35,163 bases of DNA from a virus, in IMG/VR virus record IMGVR_UViG_3300007522_000004, positions 1 through 35,163 of that record. The stretch is one strand, 5' to 3'. The notes below the pieces were generated by a model. It was not told the DNA's origin and ran no database searches. It saw nothing but the letters and a program-made list of their open reading frames with translations. The position numbers and the translations under genes were made by a program. Below, one piece after another: positions 20,123 through 28,689 of the stretch; within the stretch, counting starts at the first letter, position 1; every line of letters begins with the position of its first letter.

Positions 20123-21397
20123 ATGAATAAATGGGAAACATTCCTGAAAGACGCAGGATATACAAAAGAAACGTTTGCAGAATTAGACGCAAGCAAGATG
20201 GCGGAGCTAACGGCTGAATTTCAGACCAAGCAAATCGCAGACATTAACACGGCTATTGAAGCCAAATCTAATCCAGAGGCGGTTACTAAAATGATTGAGG
20301 ATGCAATTAAAGCAATCCCTTCATTGGAGGACAGCCAAACGGTTAAGGAATTAAAAGCAACCCTTAAAACACAAGGCGAGGCAATCACAGCAATGAAAAA
20401 TAAAGGAGGACAAGGCGAAGTTATTAGCATAGCTAAGCAAATCGCAGACAACAAAGACGAGATTAAAGCTATTGCAGGCGGTAGAGCAGGCGAAGTGGAA
20501 ATCAAAGCGTTGACAAATCTTGCTTCTGTTACTAACAACGCGCAAGGGTTCTTTTTACCAGAGATAGGGCAATTAGGTGTTAAAGAAAGAAGCCTTTACA
20601 ATGTATTGCCAAAAGTTTCAATATCAGATAACAATACAGGAGGCGTAGTTCGGTATCGTGATTGGGATGCCGCGACAACTGTAAGAGCAGCCGCGATGGT
20701 TGCCGAAGGTGCAGCCTTTCCAGAATCTACTGCTAAATGGCAATGGTATTCAGAAGACTTACGGAAAGTAGGAGATACTTTACCTGTAACGGAGGAATTT
20801 TGGGAAGATGAAGCACAAGCAGGGGCTGAGTTAGAAATGTTTTTAACTGTTAACGTAAACACTGAAATTGATTCTCAGCTTATAACTGGAGATAACACAG
20901 GTCAAAACTTAGAAGGTCTTTTAACAAGCGCACCAGCATACACAGCAGTGGCTAATGGAATTGCAGCTGCTAACTTGAAAGATTTAGTGATTAAAGTAAA
21001 GAACGATATCACAAGAACAAGAGGTTCTAAATACCGTCCAGATATTTTAATTGTTTCATCTTCTACAATGGAAGATTTAGTATTGGCTAAAGACGGAAAC
21101 AACAATTACATTTTTGATGAAAACACGGGAACAATAGGTGGTTTGGTTGTGGTTGTTGATGAAAATATGCCTGATAATAAGATTGTTATCGGTGATAGAC
21201 GATATGCTCGTATATACGAAAAGTCAGGTGTAGTAATCTCAAGAGGGATGATAGGTACTCAATTCACAGAAGATGAAATGACTATTAAGGCTCGTAAAAG
21301 AATGCTATTGCTTGTTAGAACTGTTGATAAGACAGGATTTAGAAGCGTTGCAGACGTAGATGCAGCACTTGTAACTTTGGCAACAACTCCAGTCTAA
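20123..21397 (+). CDS. HK97-fold major capsid protein
   Basis: 424 aa. Residues ~1-130 are charged and helical (AELTAEFQTKQIADINTAIEA.., IKAIPSLEDSQTVKELKATLK), as expected for a delta/scaffolding domain removed by the protease. From ~135 the HK97 fold begins: NAQGFFLPEIGQLGVKERSLYNVLPKVSI, then VVRYRDWDAA, a WQWYSEDLRKVGDTLPVTEEFWEDEA segment, and a late GGLVVVVDENMPDNKIVIGDRRYARIYEKSGVVISRG typical of the A-domain and spine. It forms the icosahedral head shell. Confidence 0.92.
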   Translation: MNKWETFLKDAGYTKETFAELDASKMAELTAEFQTKQIADINTAIEAKSNPEAVTKMIEDAIKAIPSLEDSQTVKELKATLKTQGEAITAMKNKGGQGEVISIAKQIADNKDEIKAIAGGRAGEVEIKALTNLASVTNNAQGFFLPEIGQLGVKERSLYNVLPKVSISDNNTGGVVRYRDWDAATTVRAAAMVAEGAAFPESTAKWQWYSEDLRKVGDTLPVTEEFWEDEAQAGAELEMFLTVNVNTEIDSQLITGDNTGQNLEGLLTSAPAYTAVANGIAAANLKDLVIKVKNDITRTRGSKYRPDILIVSSSTMEDLVLAKDGNNNYIFDENTGTIGGLVVVVDENMPDNKIVIGDRRYARIYEKSGVVISRGMIGTQFTEDEMTIKARKRMLLLVRTVDKTGFRSVADVDAALVTLATTPV

Positions 21398-21398
21398 A

Positions 21399-21557
21399 AT
21401 GAGTATTCAAGTAGAGTTAACGAAAGATTATGCGGGAAGCAAGAAGGGTGATAAACTTACCCTAGGAAGCATCTTGGCGACAAAACTTGTTTACAAATAC
21501 AAGGTAGCTAAATTAGCATCGGAAGATAAGCCGAAAGCAAAATCTAAGAAAAAGTAA
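21399..21557 (+). CDS. Hypothetical 52-aa protein after the capsid gene
   Basis: ATG 21399 lies one base after the capsid stop. MSIQVELTKDYAGSKKGDKLTL.. reads as a small beta-domain with a KYKVAKLASEDKP middle and a lysine-rich tail. Short GSKKGDxxxL proteins next to capsid genes are common in phages, where some act as head decoration or connector accessories. Function not proven. Confidence 0.6.
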   Translation: MSIQVELTKDYAGSKKGDKLTLGSILATKLVYKYKVAKLASEDKPKAKSKKK

Positions 21558-21558
21558 T

Positions 21559-22170
21559 ATGATCCTTACACTCACAAATTTTCAATCAAGTTACCTAAAA
21601 CTTCCAAACGCGAGGGTTTCTGCCAATGGAGCAGACTTCACGGAGGAGATACAGGCGGCTATTGATGAACGTGAGCGTGAAATACTAATCGATGGGTTAG
21701 GAATTGCACTTTATGACACTTTAGTTACTGAATATGCAGACCTAGGAACGGCATCACAGCCAATCCTAGACCTTGTAAACGGTAAAGATTATACAGTCAA
21801 CAATATAGCAGTTAGATGGGATGGGTTAATTTCTAATCCATTCCTAGGCTGTTATGTTTATTACCACTTTATGCAGGAGAAGCAGGACGTATTTACAACT
21901 ATGGGAACACAAAGCCCAGAGGCGGTAAGCAGTCAAGCGGTTTCAGCGATAGATACATCGGTAAGAAGGTATAGAAAGTTTATAAAAGGGTATCAAGGCG
22001 AGGATGGCGCACCTTTATTAATTACTACGGCTTTTGGTAGCGGTATTGATTATCAAGGTTCAAACAGCAAGATTCGCTCCTTGTATCAGTTCTTAACAGA
22101 TAAGAGTACGGACTATCCAACAGCAACGGACTTTATTGCTCACAAATCTATTAATTCTCAAGGGATATGA
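21559..22170 (+). CDS. Head-tail connector/adaptor protein
   Basis: 203 aa. MILTLTNFQSSYLKLPNARVSANGADFTEEIQAAIDEREREILIDGLG is the helical start seen in gp6-like adaptor families of Bacteroidota phages. It is followed by a long helical body with CYVYYHFMQEKQDV and a C-terminal helix bundle. The place after the capsid gene and before the tail terminator fits a ring protein below the portal. It overlaps the next gene by ATGA. Family assigned by position and pattern. Confidence 0.65.
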   Translation: MILTLTNFQSSYLKLPNARVSANGADFTEEIQAAIDEREREILIDGLGIALYDTLVTEYADLGTASQPILDLVNGKDYTVNNIAVRWDGLISNPFLGCYVYYHFMQEKQDVFTTMGTQSPEAVSSQAVSAIDTSVRRYRKFIKGYQGEDGAPLLITTAFGSGIDYQGSNSKIRSLYQFLTDKSTDYPTATDFIAHKSINSQGI

Positions 22171-22649
22171 TAATATTTGAGGACGGAATAAAGGCTTTAA
22201 TTGACAGGATAGAATCTATTGACGGATTTGCACCTAACTTTTATTGGGCTAAAGATGCTAATGACGTTAACGCGTATTTAGTTTTAAAAGACCAGCCCTA
22301 CCCCGTAATAATTTTACAGACGGGAAAGGACAAAAGCGAGGTAAAAGGTGATGGGCAATACAACGAAATCACCCGAAATGCAAAATTTGTATTGGCAGTA
22401 CGTGAATTAGATGCTTCGATGTTGAATAACGATAGATGGGAGAGTAGTTATAAGAATTTTTTAAACCCGCTTTTGGAGAGATTCTTAGAGCAGTTAAACT
22501 TTTCGAGTATTACTAGACTACCCAACGGCTATTCAGCTAGTAGAGTGCCAAACTATTCGGACGCAAGCAAGAATGCCCAGATTGATCTTTGGGATGCCGT
22601 CGAATTAGAATGTGAAATAATAATGAATAATAACTGCTTAATTCCATAA
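22167..22649 (+). CDS. Tail terminator or head-tail joining protein
   Basis: 160 aa, alpha/beta pattern: N-terminal helix (FEDGIKALIDRIESIDGF), strands PVIILQTGKDKSEV and AKFVLAVRELD, a middle helix (NPLLERFLEQLNF), and a final DLWDAVELECEIIMNN strand. Gene order (connector, this, major tail protein) points to a neck/terminator protein like gpU. No diagnostic motif. Confidence 0.55.
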   Translation: MIIFEDGIKALIDRIESIDGFAPNFYWAKDANDVNAYLVLKDQPYPVIILQTGKDKSEVKGDGQYNEITRNAKFVLAVRELDASMLNNDRWESSYKNFLNPLLERFLEQLNFSSITRLPNGYSASRVPNYSDASKNAQIDLWDAVELECEIIMNNNCLIP

Positions 22650-22651
22650 AT

Positions 22652-22822
22652 ATGGCTAAAAAAAGCGAAAAATCAAAATTAAACACCTATGAGAGGATAG
22701 CACAGGTGACGGCTAGAGTGGGAAGCAATGCAGACGGAAGTCCGAAATTGCATTTTATTAAAGGCGAGGCGATTACGCTAACACTATCACAGATTAAATC
22801 ATATAAAAACTATATAAAATGA
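22652..22822 (+). CDS. Hypothetical 56-aa protein
   Basis: ATG 22652 to TGA 22820-22822, ending in an ATGA overlap with the major tail gene. MAKKSEKSKLNTYERIAQVTARV.. is basic at the N-terminus, then LHFIKGEAITLTLSQIKSYKNYIK. Similar small basic proteins precede tail-tube genes in related phages. Function unknown. Confidence 0.6.
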   Translation: MAKKSEKSKLNTYERIAQVTARVGSNADGSPKLHFIKGEAITLTLSQIKSYKNYIK

Positions 22823-23736
22823 GTACAATAACAGAAGATATAAACAGTGGCTTATGCTCACTAGATACTATTATCGGTGCTGAAACTTCAAAAACGTGTA
22901 TTTCTCAAATTACAGCTGCTAAGGCTATTTGGGCAATTGCACCGGGAGAGAAGTTCAACGCTGGTCAAACGTATGTAAGCGAACTAAGCAGACTAATACT
23001 TGCGGGTAAGCTGCAGATATTAACAGGGGTTAATACCTTTGAAGAGAATGGAGGGGAAGATACCACCGAAACTTTAGCCGATGGTACGCAATTCTTAACC
23101 AATGAAGGGAAGTACAGCTTCTTAGCAACTTATACGAATGGAATGTTCTTTAACAAAGCATTGCACACGTTAAAGGGGTTCAGGAAATGGAATATTATTA
23201 TCGTGACGAATGAGGGTATTTGGGGTACAAAATCCACAGACGGAAGCCTTGAAGGCTTTACAACTGGAATGATACAGCCTGCTAAGTTGCAGCTAGGTTC
23301 TAATTCAGCGGGACAAAAAGAGGGGCTTATGTTCCAATTTGTAGACCGCCCAGAATTAGATAGCGATTTTGCGCACATTGTAAACACGAACGCGCGTAAA
23401 GAAACAGGAGTTACACAAATAGAGTTATCTCTTGTCAACGCTCCTGCTACCACTGACACTACGGTAGCTGTAAAGGCTGTTTTCGCTCAAAATACAAGCG
23501 AAGCATTTTCAGGCGTTGCAGATTATGCAAGTTTCATTCAATCAATTGATGGTGGGGCTTCTAATCCAACAGCAGGAGATGACAGTGTGACAAGCGGAAC
23601 GTTTGTTTTAACAGTTGCTGCATTAGCATCTGGGGAGAAAGGGCTGTTAAGTCTAGGGACTGGAAACAACTATGTAGTAGTAGGTGTTGACGGAGATCAC
23701 TACCGTTCAAACGTACTATCTTATACAGTAGTATAG
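22819..23736 (+). CDS. Major tail (tube) protein
   Basis: 305 aa, beta-rich with tail-tube-like features: TETLADGTQFLTNEGKYSFLATYTNGMFFNKALHTLKGF, WNIIIVTNEGIWGTKSTDGSLEGFTTGMIQPAKLQLGS, and a C-terminal Ig-like domain (~220-305, VKAVFAQNTSEAFSGVADYASFIQS.. NNYVVVGVDGDHYRSNVLSYTVV). An appended Ig-like domain is common in siphovirus major tail proteins. It would polymerise around the tape measure. A strong hairpin follows it, as expected for a highly expressed structural gene. Confidence 0.78.
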   Translation: MSTITEDINSGLCSLDTIIGAETSKTCISQITAAKAIWAIAPGEKFNAGQTYVSELSRLILAGKLQILTGVNTFEENGGEDTTETLADGTQFLTNEGKYSFLATYTNGMFFNKALHTLKGFRKWNIIIVTNEGIWGTKSTDGSLEGFTTGMIQPAKLQLGSNSAGQKEGLMFQFVDRPELDSDFAHIVNTNARKETGVTQIELSLVNAPATTDTTVAVKAVFAQNTSEAFSGVADYASFIQSIDGGASNPTAGDDSVTSGTFVLTVAALASGEKGLLSLGTGNNYVVVGVDGDHYRSNVLSYTVV

Positions 23737-23744
23737 TAATTTAT

Positions 23745-23764
23745 ACCCCTGCTTCGGTGGGGGT
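23745..23764 (+). terminator. UUCG-tetraloop hairpin after the major tail gene
   Basis: An 8-bp stem, ACCCCTGC (23745-23752) with GTGGGGGT (23757-23764, two G-U pairs), closes on a TTCG loop in the very stable C(UUCG)G context. The T tail is short (TTTAATAA), so it may act mainly as a 3' stabiliser or partial terminator limiting expression of downstream tail genes. Confidence 0.65.
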
Positions 23765-23777
23765 TTAATAAAGGAAT

Positions 23778-24218
23778 ATGGGTGTATCGGGCATACTTGA
23801 TGAACAATTAAAGAGTATCGAAGATGTACGGGTAAATCTTGAATCCAGAGCGTTATTTATTATCGCTGAATTACAAGAGCAGATAGTGTTTTTTAACACA
23901 AAAAGACAACTGTATGATGATGGGGTTGATTCCAAGGGATCGCTGCTAAGACCTTATACAAATTTTACAGTTCAAATAAAGCAACAGAGCGGACAAGTGT
24001 ACGACCGTACCACGCTCAAAGATACAGGCTCTTTCTACGAGGGGTTTTATATCACTGCTAAAAACGGGTTATTTCAAATTAATTCGAGCGACAGTAAAAC
24101 GCCAAAGTTAGTTAAGAAATATGGAAAGGACATTTTTGGGCTTACTGTTAATAATGAAGGAATAATAAATAAAGAGATTTTCGATCGCTTATTAGAATGG
24201 ATAATAAAAAAGATGTAA
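23778..24218 (+). CDS. Tail completion/morphogenesis-like protein, zero-frame partner at a slippery site
   Basis: 146 aa. An N-terminal helix is followed by LRPYTNFTVQIKQQSGQVYDRTTLKDTGSFYEGFYITAKNGLFQINSSDSKTPKLVKKYGKDIFGLT, which resembles phage virion-morphogenesis/tail-completion proteins (a Leu-Arg-Pro-Tyr region, LKDTGSFY, a KYG..IFGLT close). It ends at TAA 24216-24218 just after A_AAA_AAG, from which ribosomes could shift into the next frame. It lies between the major tail and tape-measure genes. Confidence 0.6.
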   Translation: MGVSGILDEQLKSIEDVRVNLESRALFIIAELQEQIVFFNTKRQLYDDGVDSKGSLLRPYTNFTVQIKQQSGQVYDRTTLKDTGSFYEGFYITAKNGLFQINSSDSKTPKLVKKYGKDIFGLTVNNEGIINKEIFDRLLEWIIKKM

Positions 24219-24796
24219 GACTTTATAAAGACTGTAGTGAGTTGCCTATGCACAATTTTGAAGAAGCAAGAAAAGACAATAATTTCAAATGGTTGGTTTA
24301 TGGTTATGACGGGTGGGGTGATATTGAAGTTCCTGAAAAGACTATTGAGATATGGGATGACATTTTAAATGAATATGCAGCACTTACTAAAAATAATAAG
24401 ACAATACAGTATTTTGAAATATGGAGTGATTTAAGTGATTTAGAAACAAGAATAATACAAGCTAATGTATTATTATTTCAGTTAGAATCCAGACCTCAAA
24501 TGGAGAAGCAATTAAAAGAATCATATATAAAAGAATTAGGGAAATGGCATTTTTTTTACAACAGTTCAAAAGACCACAATCAAGAGATAAAAAGGCTTAA
24601 AAAACATATTGGAGTAGTAAAAACAAAGCTAGTTTTGTTAGAAAGTGATAAAGAAAATTTTGAGAAGAAAAACAAAACGAGTGATTTAATAAAAATAAAA
24701 GTGGCTGTTCAAAACATTCTAAAAAGGGATATAGATTTGAGAAAAATCTCAGTCAAGGAATGGATAATAACTTTAGATAATTTACCAAAAGCATAA
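24197..24796 (+). CDS. Putative tail assembly chaperone-like protein
   Basis: 199 aa from ATG 24197, overlapping the previous ORF by 22 nt in the -1 frame, and directly before the tape measure (1-nt overlap). It starts MDNKKDVRLYKDCSELPMHNF.. and becomes a charged helical protein (ENFEKKNKTSDLIKIKVAVQNILKRDIDLRKISVKEWIITLD). Siphoviruses usually encode tail assembly chaperones at this place, often with a -1 frameshift, and a slippery heptamer is present. I recognise no specific family, so the name rests on position. Confidence 0.55.
   Translation: MDNKKDVRLYKDCSELPMHNFEEARKDNNFKWLVYGYDGWGDIEVPEKTIEIWDDILNEYAALTKNNKTIQYFEIWSDLSDLETRIIQANVLLFQLESRPQMEKQLKESYIKELGKWHFFYNSSKDHNQEIKRLKKHIGVVKTKLVLLESDKENFEKKNKTSDLIKIKVAVQNILKRDIDLRKISVKEWIITLDNLPKA
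24206..24212 (+). other. A_AAA_AAG slippery heptamer, candidate -1 frameshift site
   Basis: In the frame of gene 23778-24218 the codons are ATA ATA AAA AAG ATG TAA, so A_AAA_AAG is exactly in register two codons before the stop. A -1 shift yields AAA AAA GAT GTA, which is the frame of ORF 24197-24796. The fusion would be about 340 aa. A downstream stimulatory structure was not assessed. Confidence 0.6.
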
Positions 24797-27700
24797 TGGC
24801 AACAAATCAATATCAATCCGCAATAGACAAGGCAAATGCCGAGTTGGATAAAATGTTCTCCAAGTGGGAGGCTATTGATAAAAAAATACTTGCGGTAAGT
24901 AAAAATGCCCGTAAAACTGTTTCCAAAGATTTTAATAGTGGGATGCCCAAAGACCTTAACGAAAGGCTTAAAAAGAATGCGAAATCTAACCAACAGGTAA
25001 ATGCTGCTTTAAAAGAACAGGATAGGCTCGAAAAAGCTCTTGCAACTGCAATAGCTAAAAAGAATGCCGCATCTTCTAAAACAAATATAAACCTTCAAAA
25101 ACAAAGGGTTGAAACAAATCAATTAAATAAAGCAAGTAAAGAGGAGGCTATTCTAACTTCTAAATTATCAGGTCATTATCAAAAATTAAGTGTCGAGCTT
25201 AATAAAATGAGAAATACTTATAAAAATCTTGCTGCTAAAAAAGAACGTGGAAAGAAACTAACAGCTCAAGAAACAAAAGAATATCAAAGGCTGGGGGCTC
25301 AGGTAAGGAAGACAGATTCAGCTTTAAAAAGAATTGATAAAACAGTTGGACAATCTCAAAGAAGTGTAGGTAATTACGGGAATGCTGTAAGGGGATTAGC
25401 AGGAGGCTTTCGGTCTTTAGTTGGAGCTTTGGGTGTCACTAGCGGTATATATTTATTTGTACGTGCAATAAGCACATCTCTAGGCGTTATTAAAGATTTT
25501 GAAAAACAAAATGCAACTTTAGCAGGAGTACTACAAGTAGAGAAGTCAGAAATGAAAGCGTTGACGGATGAGTCCAGAAGGCTTGGTGAATCAACTGTTA
25601 AAACAGCTACAGAGGTTGCAGGGCTTCAGGTTGAATTTTCAAGATTAGGTTTTACCCAACAGGAAATTATTGATGTGACCGAGGCTACAATCGAGGGTTC
25701 AATCGCGATGAACTCAGAATTAGCTAATACTGCAAAACTTACAGGGGCGGTAATAAACTCAATGGATGAATTTTCATCTACAGATGCACCAGAAGTTTTA
25801 GATATATTAGCCTTATCCACAGCAAAAAGTGCTTTAGATTTTGAAAAGCTGAAAGTTTCTTTACCTAAAGTATTGGGAGCCGCGAACGCTTTAGGCGTTC
25901 CTTTTACTAAAGTTACTTCTCTTTTGGGGAAACTATCAGATGCTGGAATTGAAGCCTCAATCGCGGGTACATCGTTAAGAAAAATATTTATATCTGCCGC
26001 TAAAGAAGGAATTGATTATGAAGTTGCTTTAGATAAAGTAAGAAATAGCACGGAGAAACTAAAAACAGCAAATGAAGTATTCGATACTCGTGCCGCTATT
26101 TCCGCAGTTTTAATAGCTAAAAACGTTGGTTCGATAGCTGAACTAGAGGAGGCGTTAAACAATGCTGCTGGAACAACTAAGAGAATGGCAGAGAAGGAGC
26201 TAGACACATTGGACGGCTCTTTAAAATTGTTAAGGTCAGCTTTTGAAGGTTATATATTAGACCTAAACGACGCAAGTGGGGCTGGTGAAAGCTTAAAGAA
26301 CGGTATTGCATCTTTAGCAAAGAATTTCAAAACGATTATAAATGTAATAGTAACAACCGCTAAGGTGTGGTTATTATATAAAGCAGCGGTAATTCTTTCA
26401 AGTATTCAAACAAATATACTCACTAAGAGTTTAAATTTATCTAGCCGATCCCTTGTTATTTCCAGACTAGCATCAATTAGAGCCGCACAAGGGCTTAATG
26501 TTAGTTCAGTAGCAACGGTTAGGGCTTCATTGGCTTGGGCTAAATTAAATGCAGCAATAAAGGCTAATGCTTTTGCCATCGTTGCGGTTGCTTTATATGC
26601 GTTATATAAAATTTTCCAAAAACTAAATGTATCATTAGAAGAAACAGCTCAAAAGACAGGAGAGGTTACTACTGAATATTTAAAAAATAGGGATGCGTCA
26701 CAAAAATTAAGCAAAGAAACAAATGTTTTAATTAACCGATATGACGAATTAAAAGATAAAACAATCTTAAATAAAGATGAACAAAAGGAGCTAAATGATA
26801 TTATCCAAAATTTACTTAAAACCGTACCAGATGCAAAAATTGAATTTGACGAGTACGGAAAAATCATAGGAATAAATACTGAGAAGATAAGAGAAAATAT
26901 AAAAGCATCCAATGATTTATATGCTCAAAGAAATAGAACAGCATTAAAAGAAAATGTTAAATTACTTGGAGAATTAAACCTTCGACAAGAGGAATTAAAT
27001 GGACTTGTCGCTGGAAAAAATAAAGCGGACATAGAAAGTGTTGGAACGATTACTAAATTGAATGGAGAATATGTAACATTTATTAAAAATTTAAGTATTT
27101 TTATTACAGATTATGGAGAATTGTCATCTAAACAAATAGACAAAATTAATGAGGTAATAAAAGCGAACCGAGATAATATTAACACAACAGAAAAAAGTAT
27201 TGCTGCTCTTGGGGGTGAGAAAAGCGCACGTATTTTAGCAATCGAAGCGCTTGAAAAACAAAAGAAAGCGAATGAAGAAGAAACATCCGCAGCAGCAGCA
27301 GGGGCATTAGCATTAAAAACACTTCGCGACGAGTTGGAAGGATTAAAAGATATACTCGCGGTACTTACTAAAAAAGGTTATGAATCACTTACGGCCGAAC
27401 AAGCCAAAAGCGTAGTGGAAACACGAAAATCAATAAAAGCAAAGCAGGATGAAATTGATGCAATATTAGGTGTTACTAAATCACAAAAGGAAAATAGTAA
27501 AGCGGTTAAAAATTCAATAGCTTATTTTGGAGAATTAATATCTGAACTTGAAAAAGCAAGAGATACAACAGCATTGACTAAAGATGAATTTAACGACTTT
27601 AATGATAAAATAGACGTATTAAAAAGAAATGTATCTGAATTATCAGGTGAATTTGATGCGTTTGATAAAGAGCTTGAAGATACTTTAAATCTTCTTGATG

Positions 27701-28689
27701 ACGCCAAAGATATTTCTTTTGCTGATTTGTTTAATGAAAAAGACAATAACTTCCCAATATTTAAATTTATAGATATTGATGAAATGGAGATAGAAGAGCA
27801 AGCAGAATTTATAATTGAAAAACAAAAAGAGCTTGATGATAAAAGATTAGCTTTAAAAAAAGATTTTTATAATAACCTTGAAAACCTTGCTTTTTCATCA
27901 ATTAATGCAATATTTCAAGCCGAAGCAGATAAGTACGATGAAAGAATAGATAAAAACAATGATTTTTATGATGCTCTTTTAGATAACGACAGGCTTTCAG
28001 AAGATCAAAGATTTGCTCTTGAAAAAGAAAAAGAAAAGAGAAATCAACAATTAGAAGCTAAAAAACGGGAAATAGAAAAAAAGGCATTCCTATTCGGTCA
28101 AGCAATAGCATTGGCAAAAATAGTCATAGAAACGACTAAAGCAGTGATGGCAATAAAAGCACAAGTCGCTATTTATAATGCAAGTCTAGTAACAATACCA
28201 TTAGCAATCGCAGCAGCCGCACAAATACCCTTTGTAATTGGTTCAGGAGTAGCAGCAGCAGCGTCTATTTTAGCCACAACAATACCACAATTTAAAGAGG
28301 GACACTTATCGGGAACTCACGAGGGTATGGCTATTATTAACGATGCTCCAAGTAATAAATATCAAGAATTAGTAGAGCGTAAAAATGGGCGTATGGAAAT
28401 GTTCCAAAACCGAAACCAACCTATTTTTATGAATAAAGGGGACAAAATTCATAAAGCCACAAACACAGATGATATTTTAAGACAAGCAATAACGATGTCA
28501 ATTATAGACCAACAAGAACGCCTTTCACAAGTGCAATCAGCTCAAATAAATAATTTTAATATAGGTGAAGAGGTTTCAAAGCAAATCCAAAAAGGATTTA
28601 GCGGTGTAAAATCTCCAAAGCCATTCACTTTTGATTATTCAAAGTTTGCAAAAGAAATGTATTTAAATCAAAAATCTAATAATCTATAA
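24796..28689 (+). CDS. Tail tape measure protein
   Basis: 1297 aa, the longest gene in the window, placed before the distal tail genes. The N-terminal ~190 residues are charged coiled coil. A tape-measure core at ~195-420 includes SLGVIKDFEKQNATLAGVL, KTATEVAGLQVEFSRLGFTQQEI, NSMDEFSSTDAPEVLDILALSTAKSALDF and SIAGTSLRKIFISAAKEG. Hydrophobic segments lie near 515-535, 590-605 and 1110-1165 (ALAKIVIETTKAVMAI.., AIAAAAQIPFVIGSGVAAAASILA), as in tape measures that insert into the host membrane. Long helical repeats lie between. It sets tail length and helps DNA entry. Confidence 0.92.
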   Translation: MATNQYQSAIDKANAELDKMFSKWEAIDKKILAVSKNARKTVSKDFNSGMPKDLNERLKKNAKSNQQVNAALKEQDRLEKALATAIAKKNAASSKTNINLQKQRVETNQLNKASKEEAILTSKLSGHYQKLSVELNKMRNTYKNLAAKKERGKKLTAQETKEYQRLGAQVRKTDSALKRIDKTVGQSQRSVGNYGNAVRGLAGGFRSLVGALGVTSGIYLFVRAISTSLGVIKDFEKQNATLAGVLQVEKSEMKALTDESRRLGESTVKTATEVAGLQVEFSRLGFTQQEIIDVTEATIEGSIAMNSELANTAKLTGAVINSMDEFSSTDAPEVLDILALSTAKSALDFEKLKVSLPKVLGAANALGVPFTKVTSLLGKLSDAGIEASIAGTSLRKIFISAAKEGIDYEVALDKVRNSTEKLKTANEVFDTRAAISAVLIAKNVGSIAELEEALNNAAGTTKRMAEKELDTLDGSLKLLRSAFEGYILDLNDASGAGESLKNGIASLAKNFKTIINVIVTTAKVWLLYKAAVILSSIQTNILTKSLNLSSRSLVISRLASIRAAQGLNVSSVATVRASLAWAKLNAAIKANAFAIVAVALYALYKIFQKLNVSLEETAQKTGEVTTEYLKNRDASQKLSKETNVLINRYDELKDKTILNKDEQKELNDIIQNLLKTVPDAKIEFDEYGKIIGINTEKIRENIKASNDLYAQRNRTALKENVKLLGELNLRQEELNGLVAGKNKADIESVGTITKLNGEYVTFIKNLSIFITDYGELSSKQIDKINEVIKANRDNINTTEKSIAALGGEKSARILAIEALEKQKKANEEETSAAAAGALALKTLRDELEGLKDILAVLTKKGYESLTAEQAKSVVETRKSIKAKQDEIDAILGVTKSQKENSKAVKNSIAYFGELISELEKARDTTALTKDEFNDFNDKIDVLKRNVSELSGEFDAFDKELEDTLNLLDDAKDISFADLFNEKDNNFPIFKFIDIDEMEIEEQAEFIIEKQKELDDKRLALKKDFYNNLENLAFSSINAIFQAEADKYDERIDKNNDFYDALLDNDRLSEDQRFALEKEKEKRNQQLEAKKREIEKKAFLFGQAIALAKIVIETTKAVMAIKAQVAIYNASLVTIPLAIAAAAQIPFVIGSGVAAAASILATTIPQFKEGHLSGTHEGMAIINDAPSNKYQELVERKNGRMEMFQNRNQPIFMNKGDKIHKATNTDDILRQAITMSIIDQQERLSQVQSAQINNFNIGEEVSKQIQKGFSGVKSPKPFTFDYSKFAKEMYLNQKSNNL

